A stretch of 5,947 nt of DNA. It comes from Microcaldota archaeon. Its GTDB lineage: Archaea > Micrarchaeota > Micrarchaeia > Micrarchaeales > Micrarchaeaceae. Positions 1 to 5,545 of the stretch are shown here, piece after piece (the stretch's first letter is position 1; each line of letters opens with the position of its first letter). The stretch covers positions 1 through 5,947 of the forward strand of contig JAJZJI010000079.1 in NCBI GenBank assembly GCA_021828345.1, given 5' to 3'. The notes under the pieces were generated by a model. It was given only the letters and a program-made list of their open reading frames with translations. It searched no databases and had not been told where the DNA came from. The translations under genes were made by a program, and so were the position numbers.

Positions 1-57
1 GAAGCTTTGGCGATGGAAGCGATAGGAATGGGTGATGCACCATCCTTTCAAGAGTAG
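1..57 (+). CDS. C-terminal end of an upstream gene, possibly the first tail assembly chaperone (partial)
   Basis: The frame starting at base 1 is open from the window edge to a TAG stop at 55-57 and gives 18 residues ending in DAPSFQE. Too little is visible to assign a family. The position suggests a gpG-like first tail assembly chaperone: it ends inside the start of a small gene that lies two genes before the tape measure protein. In many tailed phages the two chaperone frames overlap in this way and are joined by a programmed ribosomal frameshift. A TTT-C sequence at 46-49 would allow a +1 slip into the next frame just before the stop. The chaperone role and the frameshift are both inferences from layout. 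Confidence 0.45.
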   Translation, partial: EALAMEAIGMGDAPSFQE

Positions 58-241
58 AAGGGTTAGTAGATTTCTTAAAGAGGATTATGATAGGAGATAT
101 CTTTTAAGAAAAAATCTTTTTATGAGTACCGCCGATATAGATAACTTAACAATAAGTGAAATTAACTATTATATTGAGAAGATAGCAGAGGAGCAGAAAT
201 TAGCAGAGGCGGAAACCCGATCCTTAAATAAGAGATATTAA
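35..241 (+). CDS. small basic/helical protein, possible second tail assembly chaperone
   Basis: This 68-residue protein has a strongly basic N-terminal part (KSRRVSRFLKEDYDRRYLLRK) and a C-terminal helical part with the string LTISEINYYIEKIAEEQKL. Short chaperones encoded before tape measure genes often end in a helix of this kind. The reading frame overlaps the end of the preceding gene by 23 bases. The start is uncertain. ATG at 35 has a weak AGGA (24-27) seven bases upstream, GTG at 32 is one codon longer, and the frame may instead be reached by +1 frameshifting from the upstream gene near 46-49. In that case the N-terminal residues before Phe would not be made as shown. In phages these proteins help tail-tube subunits assemble around the tape measure and are not in the mature virion. 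That role is inferred from position, and no diagnostic motif is visible. Confidence 0.5.
   Translation: MHHPFKSRRVSRFLKEDYDRRYLLRKNLFMSTADIDNLTISEINYYIEKIAEEQKLAEAETRSLNKRY
224..230 (+). promoter_or_regulatory. TATA-like box for the membrane protein gene
   Basis: The heptamer TTAAATA lies in the last codons of the preceding gene. Its centre is 24 bases before the ATG at 251, and that ATG has no Shine-Dalgarno sequence. Archaeal TATA boxes sit about 26 bases before the transcription start, so transcription would begin at or very near the start codon and give a leaderless mRNA. AT-rich heptamers are common in this DNA, so the support comes from the same spacing recurring at 639-645 and 4249-4255. 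Confidence 0.4.
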
Positions 242-250
242 TTATTATAT

Positions 251-646
251 ATGGGAATAATAAAGGATGGGGAAGAAATAGTATCATATGGTATCATAAT
301 CGTTGTAATCTTATTTTTATGGATGTGGGTATTGGTAGGATTTTTCGGTGGATTACAGTTTATATGGTATGTGATTAATCGTAAGAGGTTGAAAGGGAAA
401 CCATACACAATGTGGTTCGCGGGGCATCCTTATTTGTATTTTTATATTCTATTGATGAGTATCATAATCGGGGTGATGATGTTATATGGATTGTATTTTG
501 CATCGATAAATAATCTACCATTGGATGTGATGGGGAATATATTTTATTCATATACGTTTATTATGTTATTGGGTATATGGTATCCTTATGCTTTCTTGAA
601 GAATATGATTAAAGGAAATCATAGGGTATTAAGAAACGTTATATAG
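251..646 (+). CDS. three-helix integral membrane protein of unknown function
   Basis: The 131-residue product is mostly hydrophobic, with three clear membrane segments at about residues 13-42, 61-84 and 93-116. A basic loop (NRKRLKGK, 43-50) follows the first segment, and a short polar turn (SINNLPLD) separates the second and third. Positive charges also follow the third helix. By the positive-inside rule this puts the 43-50 loop and the C-terminus on the cytoplasmic side, but the two are separated by two helices, which is consistent. The gene begins nine bases after the preceding stop, with no Shine-Dalgarno sequence and a TATA-like box centred 24 bases upstream. It lies between the likely tail chaperone and the tape measure, where a membrane protein is not usual. 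A holin, an entry-related factor or a host-envelope modifier are possibilities. I do not recognise the family. Confidence 0.72.
   Translation: MGIIKDGEEIVSYGIIIVVILFLWMWVLVGFFGGLQFIWYVINRKRLKGKPYTMWFAGHPYLYFYILLMSIIIGVMMLYGLYFASINNLPLDVMGNIFYSYTFIMLLGIWYPYAFLKNMIKGNHRVLRNVI
639..645 (+). promoter_or_regulatory. TATA-like box for the tape measure gene
   Basis: TTATATA covers the last two codons of the membrane protein gene, immediately before its final base. Its centre is 24 bases before the GTG start at 666, the same spacing as at 224-230. The 19 bases between the genes contain no Shine-Dalgarno sequence, which agrees with a leaderless transcript starting at or near the GTG. This is an inference from position and sequence only. 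Confidence 0.42.
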
Positions 647-665
647 GTTAATCTAATCTCTTACA

Positions 666-1856
666 GTGGCAGATACTAATCTTATAGGGAGAATTGTTAA
701 AACATTTAAGGATACACAGGGAGAGCTTATTAGTGTAATCAAGGATCAGATTTCTCAAAAGATTGATATACCTTTGCAGGAGATGAATGGCAGCGTTAAA
801 AAAACTGTATCTGAATTTTTGAAAACAAATCAGGATTTTAAAGATATGAAAATGCATGCTGAAAAGGTTATAGTAAATGGGAAAGAAATGGTTAAGATGG
901 TAGCAACTAATATGTTATCAATGCGGGAAATCGTTGGGGGTGGATTAACATCCGTAAAGAAGATGGGTGAAAAAGCAATTAAAACGATGGATTTTGGTGC
1001 GATGATTAGGGGGATATTAGGTGGGATACAAAGTTCATTTTCATCAATGGGGCATACTTTAATTGATCATGCAAACAATATGAGAACAGCTAATCAGCGG
1101 TTTATGTCAAAAACACAAGGTCATATGAACATGTTAATCGGGGGTTCGATGATTTTGATTGGAGCTATAACTGCTATATTAGGTATGTTGAAACCGGTGC
1201 AGGAGATGGTTAAAGCAATCAATTCAGTTGTACAAGCATTATTTTTACCATTGGGATTATTATTGATGGCGATGTTAATTCCGGTATTGATATTGATGGC
1301 GGCATTATTGCAAACAAATATATTTAAGAGTATGATGAGCCAAGTATCAAATATAATTAAATTCATGGTGAGTATATCAACATATGCATCGAAACTTATG
1401 GTTATGGGTATAAATACTATAACCAGTATATCTGGAGTAATAAATGCATTTTATCAATTTGCTAGAGATGCATCGGGGGTATTCAAGGGAATAGTTAGTG
1501 GGATATATGGGTTCTTTCATACTTTTTATACAGCGGCGGTAGAGTTTTTTGGTATAGTTAAAACTATGTTAAAACCATTTACAGCAATAGCAAGTAAGAT
1601 TGGTAATCCATTAGGTTCATTCTTTAAGGGAATAGCATCATTAGATAGCGGGGGTAGTATAATATCATCGGGATTAGCGGTGGTACATAAAGGGGAAACA
1701 GTAATACCCGCGGGAGGTAATACAATGGCACAGGGTGAGAGTACACATATAGAGATACATATACATGGTATGGATCATAATAGCGCACAATCATTAGCGG
1801 ATGAGGTTATTCGGCAGATTGAAAATAGAACGGGTAAGAGTATGAGGTGGGCATAA
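666..1856 (+). CDS. tail tape measure protein
   Basis: The 396-residue product is identified mainly by its C-terminal end. Residues 326-350 contain LDSGGSIISSGLAVVHKGET followed by VIPAG, closely matching the 'GG...G...VHKGE.VIPA' signature found near the end of many phage tape measure proteins. A short beta segment (THIEIHIHG) and a final amphipathic helix (LADEVIRQIENR) follow, as is also common. Residues 1-150 are polar and helical. Residues about 155-175 and 190-216 are very hydrophobic and look like membrane-spanning helices, with more hydrophobic helices up to about residue 315. Tape measures fix tail length and are thought to be released into the host envelope on entry. At roughly 1.5 angstrom per residue this would set a short tail of about 60 nm. 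The start is GTG with no Shine-Dalgarno sequence and a TATA-like box 24 bases upstream. The next gene overlaps by one base. Confidence 0.88.
   Translation: MADTNLIGRIVKTFKDTQGELISVIKDQISQKIDIPLQEMNGSVKKTVSEFLKTNQDFKDMKMHAEKVIVNGKEMVKMVATNMLSMREIVGGGLTSVKKMGEKAIKTMDFGAMIRGILGGIQSSFSSMGHTLIDHANNMRTANQRFMSKTQGHMNMLIGGSMILIGAITAILGMLKPVQEMVKAINSVVQALFLPLGLLLMAMLIPVLILMAALLQTNIFKSMMSQVSNIIKFMVSISTYASKLMVMGINTITSISGVINAFYQFARDASGVFKGIVSGIYGFFHTFYTAAVEFFGIVKTMLKPFTAIASKIGNPLGSFFKGIASLDSGGSIISSGLAVVHKGETVIPAGGNTMAQGESTHIEIHIHGMDHNSAQSLADEVIRQIENRTGKSMRWA
1844..1849 (+). promoter_or_regulatory. Shine-Dalgarno site deciding the 1856 start
   Basis: GAGGTG lies six bases before the ATG at 1856 and matches the archaeal anti-Shine-Dalgarno consensus (GGAGGTGA). 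It overlaps the alternative in-frame GTG at 1847, so that upstream codon is unlikely to be the start. Unlike the genes at 251, 666 and 4277, this gene overlaps its upstream neighbour and is expected to be translated from within a longer mRNA. Confidence 0.6.
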
Positions 1857-2377
1857 TGACATCATATCCTTATATTTTGCGTACAGATGTTACATTAACA
1901 ACGGCGGATGTTATATATGGTACAGATTATGATTCAGCAACGATGGGATATACCACATCACATTATCCGGCATATACATTCAAGGATAATGTATCGGTGA
2001 AGTTTACTAATAATATACCATTAACTACAATGCCGATACCAACTATAAACTTTCCTTTGTTATTGAACTTGGGGGGAGCTAATATAAGTATGAATGTATC
2101 ATGGAAAACGGTTATAGAAGATGATATAGCACCGCTTTTATTATATTTCAATAGTGCAAATCCATCGGCGAATTACTTGGTTGATTTAACAGCATTTTGG
2201 GGATATAGTAATACAGCATTGAATAATGCCATATCTAATAGATATACATTCAATGGGGTTAGTACAACACATATGCAATTCAATGGGGTGGTATCATCAT
2301 TACAGATAGAGGAGAAGCCGGGTGCTATTGTATGGATTAATAGTATTACAATATTGATTGGGGAAGAAGTAACATGA
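1856..2377 (+). CDS. beta-rich tail-tip protein, possibly distal tail (Dit-like) or baseplate component
   Basis: The 173-residue product is rich in Thr, Tyr, Asn and short hydrophobic strands, has no membrane segment, and reads as an all-beta structural protein. Its C-terminal stretch (QFNGVVSSLQIEEKPG, then INSITILIGEEV) resembles the strand-turn-strand endings of small tail-tip and baseplate proteins encoded just after the tape measure. The gene starts at ATG 1856 inside the tape measure stop codon and is preceded by GAGGTG. The next gene starts within its own stop codon (ATGA overlap at 2374). The order tape measure, this gene, hub protein matches TMP-Dit-Tal in siphophages and the tape measure-to-hub order in myophages. 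A structural tail role is well supported by context. The precise identity is inferred. Confidence 0.6.
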   Translation: MTSYPYILRTDVTLTTADVIYGTDYDSATMGYTTSHYPAYTFKDNVSVKFTNNIPLTTMPIPTINFPLLLNLGGANISMNVSWKTVIEDDIAPLLLYFNSANPSANYLVDLTAFWGYSNTALNNAISNRYTFNGVSTTHMQFNGVVSSLQIEEKPGAIVWINSITILIGEEVT

Positions 2378-4245
2378 GTACAACTATATTGATTACAACA
2401 ACTCAATTTTATTCAACTACAAATACACCATTTACCGCAACCGCTACTGTAACATATATAAATGCATCATCAACTGTTAGTTTAACTGCATCTATTGATA
2501 CGAGCATATCATATGTTTCTACAACTGAATCTAGTAACGTTGATTTCGCACTCGCATTAGATAATCCTAAATTAAGTGTATCAGCAAGTACAGCTATAAC
2601 TCATTCAACATCAGCTAGTAATATAAGGATAATAGCTGGAACGGTTATATTGAAATTATATGGAGAACGGAGTACATCTGATTCATCGCTTCAAATTGTA
2701 ACAGCTAAAGCAGAAATCCCATCAATAGATACGAAGGTTACAATAACCCCAACTAAATTAACAACAACTGCATCTCAAACATTTAATGGGTTATCTTATA
2801 CATTATCAGTAAAAGATATTGCAGGTTCGGATGTTACTTTAAGCGGAACAGCTTATAAGGAGGTAATATCCCCTGCATCTTCTTCATCATCCCCGCCAAC
2901 TACTACAGCATTAGTTATAACAACTACAGTTTTTCATACTGGGAGTACTAGTACTATAACATCATTTTATAGTACACCAGTTGTTATATCAACATCATCA
3001 ACTACAATACCTAATAACTATGCAGAAAGTACACAATGGTGGTTAGAATATACTGTTACAGATCAGTATGGTATTACATATAAAACAACAACTCATAGTT
3101 ATTATGTAACAACTGGTTACTCTAGTAATTTTAAATTTACGATATTACATAACAATACCCCCCTTAATGCACCATTTAATATAAAATGTGAGAGATCGAT
3201 ATATTCGGCGAGTGAGTTAGATTTTTCTCTTACCCCCAAAGATATGGTATTAACTACAACGAGTGGGTTAGATCAATATAGTATTGCTATCGGGGATGAG
3301 GTATCATTTTGGTATTTAGGTAATTTGGTATTCACTGGTAATATACAGGATATAACTAAACATAATAATAATACATATGATTTGGTTGCATACGATAGTT
3401 TGTATTATTTAACGGCATTGAGGGTGAATATGAATTTGGGTAGTGATGATGCGAGTAGTACTATATACTTCGGTGGTATGGTTAATAATATATTATCAGA
3501 TAGTGGTAAATCGGTTAGTATAGCAACTACAACTAATATAGGGTTTGGATATAAATTGAATACGGGGATATCTATTTATTTTCCATTGATGCAATTATCG
3601 AGTTTATTTGGGTTGAAATTCGCCACTACGAATACTAATGGATTGGTACTTACTAAAGTATATTCTACATCAACAACTAAATTAGTTGAGAATTCAAATA
3701 ACTATGTACCCAATAGAAATAATGATGTTAACTATGGATATAATAATGTTACAGTTACCGCGAATGAATTTACGGGTAGTGGGGGTGTAATTACAACTAC
3801 AGTAAGAGCTAGTACAACATCGGTTACTGAACAGGTAACTAATAAACAATTATCATATATGTGGTTATATGTAAACTCGGATGCAGAATGGAGTAATCTT
3901 CCATTAACTACAACAAGTAAACCTGCAACAGTAGAAACATTATCTGAATTGGGGTTAAATTTATTGAGTAGTTTTAATCAACAGGGTTATTCGGAGGTTA
4001 ATCTATGGTTTAATCTAAAGGGATATCCCGTGAACACAACTAATGGTATATCACAATCTAGCATACTTAATTTGGGAGTACCTAATAATTTCACAGTAAC
4101 ATTTAGTGATAAGAGTGTATGGGAGAATTTATTTATAAGCAAATACACTATAGATCAAACGGGATTAAAATTGAAGTTAGTTAATATGCATCAGGATTTA
4201 TGGAGTATGATGAATTCAATAACCGCAACGAGTACTTCAACATAA
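2374..4245 (+). CDS. large tail protein: Ser/Thr-rich Ig-like N-terminus joined to a gp27/XkdQ-like hub region
   Basis: This 623-residue protein has two parts. Residues 1-250 are extremely rich in Thr and Ser and strand-forming, and look like bacterial-type Ig-like modules. The start (ILITTTQFYSTTNTPF, residues 5-20) is echoed at residues 180-195 after a Ser-Pro-Thr linker (about 168-178). From about residue 252 the composition changes. The string IGDEVSFWYLGNLVFTGNIQDI (306-327) followed by YDLVAYDSLYYL (335-346) strongly resembles the beta-barrel of tail hub proteins of the gp27/XkdQ/gpD group, which join the tail tube to the tip. The rest is Asn/Thr-rich and could form further hub or host-contact domains. 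No peptidase or glycanase motif was seen. The gene overlaps its upstream neighbour by four bases (ATGA). A purine run (GGGGAAG, 2360-2366) is only a weak ribosome site, so translational coupling is likely. It is the last gene of the tail module. Confidence 0.72.
   Translation: MSTTILITTTQFYSTTNTPFTATATVTYINASSTVSLTASIDTSISYVSTTESSNVDFALALDNPKLSVSASTAITHSTSASNIRIIAGTVILKLYGERSTSDSSLQIVTAKAEIPSIDTKVTITPTKLTTTASQTFNGLSYTLSVKDIAGSDVTLSGTAYKEVISPASSSSSPPTTTALVITTTVFHTGSTSTITSFYSTPVVISTSSTTIPNNYAESTQWWLEYTVTDQYGITYKTTTHSYYVTTGYSSNFKFTILHNNTPLNAPFNIKCERSIYSASELDFSLTPKDMVLTTTSGLDQYSIAIGDEVSFWYLGNLVFTGNIQDITKHNNNTYDLVAYDSLYYLTALRVNMNLGSDDASSTIYFGGMVNNILSDSGKSVSIATTTNIGFGYKLNTGISIYFPLMQLSSLFGLKFATTNTNGLVLTKVYSTSTTKLVENSNNYVPNRNNDVNYGYNNVTVTANEFTGSGGVITTTVRASTTSVTEQVTNKQLSYMWLYVNSDAEWSNLPLTTTSKPATVETLSELGLNLLSSFNQQGYSEVNLWFNLKGYPVNTTNGISQSSILNLGVPNNFTVTFSDKSVWENLFISKYTIDQTGLKLKLVNMHQDLWSMMNSITATSTST
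2386..3017 (+). repeat. two diverged Ig-like modules within the tail protein
   Basis: At protein level, the segment starting near residue 5 (ILITTTQFYSTTN) and the segment starting near residue 180 (LVITTTVFHTGST) share the pattern hydrophobic-x-I-T-T-T-x-F-aromatic/His-S/T. The corresponding DNA, around 2386 and 2911, is only partly similar. Later strands also correspond loosely (SYTLSVKDIAGSD, 141-153, against EYTVTDQYGIT, 225-235). This points to an old duplication of a beta-sandwich module, separated by a Ser/Pro linker. The similarity was judged by eye, and low-complexity Thr/Ser content could inflate it. Confidence 0.35.
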
Positions 4246-4248
4246 CCC

Positions 4249-4255
4249 TTATATA
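4249..4255 (+). promoter_or_regulatory. TATA-like box of the replication module
   Basis: TTATATA (TTATATAA if extended to 4256) lies in the only real intergenic gap of this half of the window, four bases after the stop of the tail hub gene. Its centre is 25 bases before the ATG at 4277, which has no Shine-Dalgarno sequence, so a leaderless transcript is expected. Because the downstream genes overlap or nearly touch, this box probably drives at least the genes from 4277 to beyond 5947, independently of the tail genes. No convincing terminator for the tail genes is visible in the gap. Confidence 0.5.
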
Positions 4256-4276
4256 ACACAAACTAATAACAATTTG

Positions 4277-4582
4277 ATGAATATGGAAAAAATAATTAAA
4301 TTCGGAGATATAGCTCCCAAGAAGCAGGCGAATGATAAACAGTTTGTACCAATAGGTACAGTGCTAGGAAAGAAGATCATAATTAATAAAATAGAATGGT
4401 CATCATATAACAATGATCCCGTAATGATTTTATATACTAGCATGGGTAACATACGAACTGGAAGTGGGATACTAATGAAGCAGATAAAGGAAATCGAAAA
4501 TCAGCTTGGAGATTCACCACTTGAAACTACTATTGTATCAAACTTTAATAAAAATGGTAAAACATATTACACTTTTCAGTAA
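4277..4582 (+). CDS. small protein of unknown function, possibly ssDNA-binding
   Basis: The 101-residue product begins with a polar Lys-rich segment. From about residue 22 (FVPIGTVLGKKIIINKIEW) it continues with alternating strands, then TSMGNIRTGSGILMKQIKEI, and ends in a strand pair with a Lys/Asn/Gly turn (NFNKNGKTYYTF). This strand-helix-strand layout with basic and aromatic residues would fit an OB-like or similar nucleic-acid-binding fold, and small phage ssDNA-binding proteins can look like this. I do not recognise a defined family. ATG 4277 is chosen because the TATA-like box is 25 bases upstream. TTG 4274 and ATG 4283 are alternatives. It is the first gene of the replication module, ahead of a SWIM protein and a RadA-like ATPase, which supports a role with DNA. 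Confidence 0.6.
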   Translation: MNMEKIIKFGDIAPKKQANDKQFVPIGTVLGKKIIINKIEWSSYNNDPVMILYTSMGNIRTGSGILMKQIKEIENQLGDSPLETTIVSNFNKNGKTYYTFQ

Positions 4583-4736
4583 ATTGGGTAACTATTCAGG
4601 TTACACATTTTATCTTTTTAACAATCATTTGGTTGTTACGAATGGGGAATGGCGATGTACATGTGAGGATTTTATATTCCGGCATCACGAATGCAAACAT
4701 ATAAAACAAATAAAGGAGAGTGAAAATGGTAGGTAG
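4554..4736 (+). CDS. SWIM zinc-finger protein
   Basis: The 60-residue product ends with a clear SWIM motif, CxCx(n)CxH: Cys35-x-Cys37, Cys47-x-His49, spaced by nine residues and preceded by Trp33. Residues 1-32 form short strands (GYTFYLFNNHLVVTNGEW) that lead into the finger, as in other SWIM domains. The motif binds zinc and mediates DNA or protein contacts. In eukaryotes and archaea, SWIM proteins pair with RadA/Rad51 paralogs (SWS1-SWSAP1, Shu complexes). Here the next gene is a RadA-like ATPase that overlaps by 11 bases, so the two are probably co-translated partners. ATG 4554 is the first ATG in frame and overlaps the upstream gene by 29 bases. TTG 4506 would add 16 residues that look like a shadow of the upstream frame. 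No Shine-Dalgarno sequence is visible, so coupling to the upstream gene is likely. The protein is near-minimal and carries little beyond the finger. Confidence 0.78.
   Translation: MVKHITLFSKLGNYSGYTFYLFNNHLVVTNGEWRCTCEDFIFRHHECKHIKQIKESENGR
4715..4718 (+). promoter_or_regulatory. Shine-Dalgarno site of the RadA-like gene
   Basis: GGAG, within TAAAGGAGAG, lies seven bases before ATG 4726, which selects that ATG over the in-frame GTG at 4720 that would overlap the site. It lies inside the 3' end of the SWIM gene, as expected for an internal operon gene. An AT-rich string at 4699-4706 is also near the leaderless spacing, but the ribosome site makes translation from a longer mRNA more likely. 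Confidence 0.6.
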
Positions 4737-5544
4737 TTATTTAAATGGAATAAAAGATTTAGTTGGTGGGGATTTTCGGGAGAAAGAGATATATTCAATC
4801 TATGGTTTACCGAGCGTTGGTAAATCATTATATATGATTGAGGAAGCATTCAACTTATTAAACAATAAGTATAGGGTGATTTGGATAGATACGGAGGGTG
4901 GATACAATGGATTATATGAAACCTTTAAATCTAAATTTGAATCAAAGTATCCGAATATATCCCCCGATAATTTTTATTATAAGCGATGTTTAACGGTGGA
5001 GGATTTATCCCAGTATCTAGGAATTGGTATGGAGATAAAGTACGGTGATAAGATAACATCGAGTATAACAAAAATCAGTACCCGTGATGAGGGTAGCATA
5101 TATGAAACGATTGGTAGGAAGCATGGGAAGTTCGCGATTATATTGGATAGCTTTACTTCACCATTGAAATTACAATTTGGTACAGCGGTACAGAATTTTG
5201 GTGGGAGAGCAGATGCGGGTGGATATATTATATTGGGATTGATGAAACTAATGGATCAAACAAATGCATTCACAATCATGAGTAATCATTCTAGTGTGAA
5301 CCCAACTAATCCTTATCAACAAACGGGAAATATGAGAGGGGGTAATGTGGTACAATATTATTCTAAATTCGTGATTGATTTTGAACGTCAGAAGAAACAG
5401 GTATTAGCTGATGTGAGGAAATTGATTGCGGTGAGAACCCCGATTGCAAAGAATTGGGATATGTTTAGGTGGGTTAAATTAACCGATAATGGATATATTG
5501 ATTTGAGTGAAGAGGATGTACAGAATATATTAAACGGTAATTGA
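4726..5544 (+). CDS. RadA/RadB-like recombinase-family ATPase
   Basis: The 272-residue product is a single RecA-fold ATPase core. It shows LVGGDFREKEIYSIYG leading into a Walker A motif GLPSVGKS (residues 27-34), then WIDTEGG (53-59), where Glu57 matches the catalytic glutamate region of RadA ('IDTEGTF'). Walker B is AIILDS (137-142), a 'TIMSNHSS' strand (183-190) stands where RadA has 'VVTNQV', and MRGGN (203-207) matches the 'P.GG' loop before the closing strands. The N-terminal helix-hairpin-helix domain and the polymerisation segment of full RadA are absent, so it resembles RadB and other RadA paralogs more than the main recombinase. Residues about 100-130 form a Lys/Ser/Thr-rich insertion before Walker B. 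It probably works with the SWIM protein in viral DNA recombination or replication. The start is ATG 4726, with GGAG seven bases upstream. Family is confident; whether it exchanges strands or assists host RadA is not. Confidence 0.87.
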   Translation: MVGSYLNGIKDLVGGDFREKEIYSIYGLPSVGKSLYMIEEAFNLLNNKYRVIWIDTEGGYNGLYETFKSKFESKYPNISPDNFYYKRCLTVEDLSQYLGIGMEIKYGDKITSSITKISTRDEGSIYETIGRKHGKFAIILDSFTSPLKLQFGTAVQNFGGRADAGGYIILGLMKLMDQTNAFTIMSNHSSVNPTNPYQQTGNMRGGNVVQYYSKFVIDFERQKKQVLADVRKLIAVRTPIAKNWDMFRWVKLTDNGYIDLSEEDVQNILNGN

Positions 5545-5545
5545 T

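Noticed and set aside
648..857. Open frames on the minus strand (648-857, 1121-1366, 1963-2151, 2173-2406, 4249-4452)
   Set aside because: Each lies opposite a well-supported plus-strand gene, has low-complexity Ile/Asn/Cys-rich translation and no start signals. They are shadows of the real genes.
1263..1300. Direct repeat of ATTGATGGCG within the tape measure gene
   Set aside because: The two copies encode similar Leu-Met-Ala stretches of a hydrophobic helix. Codon reuse is a sufficient explanation.
1704..1713. GC-rich palindrome CCCGCGGG in the tape measure gene, as an operator or hairpin
   Set aside because: It has no loop and encodes part of the conserved VIPAGG end, so coding constraint explains it.
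3158..3163. Run of six C between the Ig-like and hub parts of the large tail protein, as a possible phase-variable tract
   Set aside because: Six bases is short for slippage-based switching, the frame is intact and codes for Thr-Pro-Leu, and nothing else suggests variation.
5524..5531. AT-rich string AATATATT before the primase-like gene as a separate promoter
   Set aside because: Its centre is only about 18 bases from the ATG, unlike the 24-25 base spacing elsewhere, and it lies in coding sequence rich in such strings.
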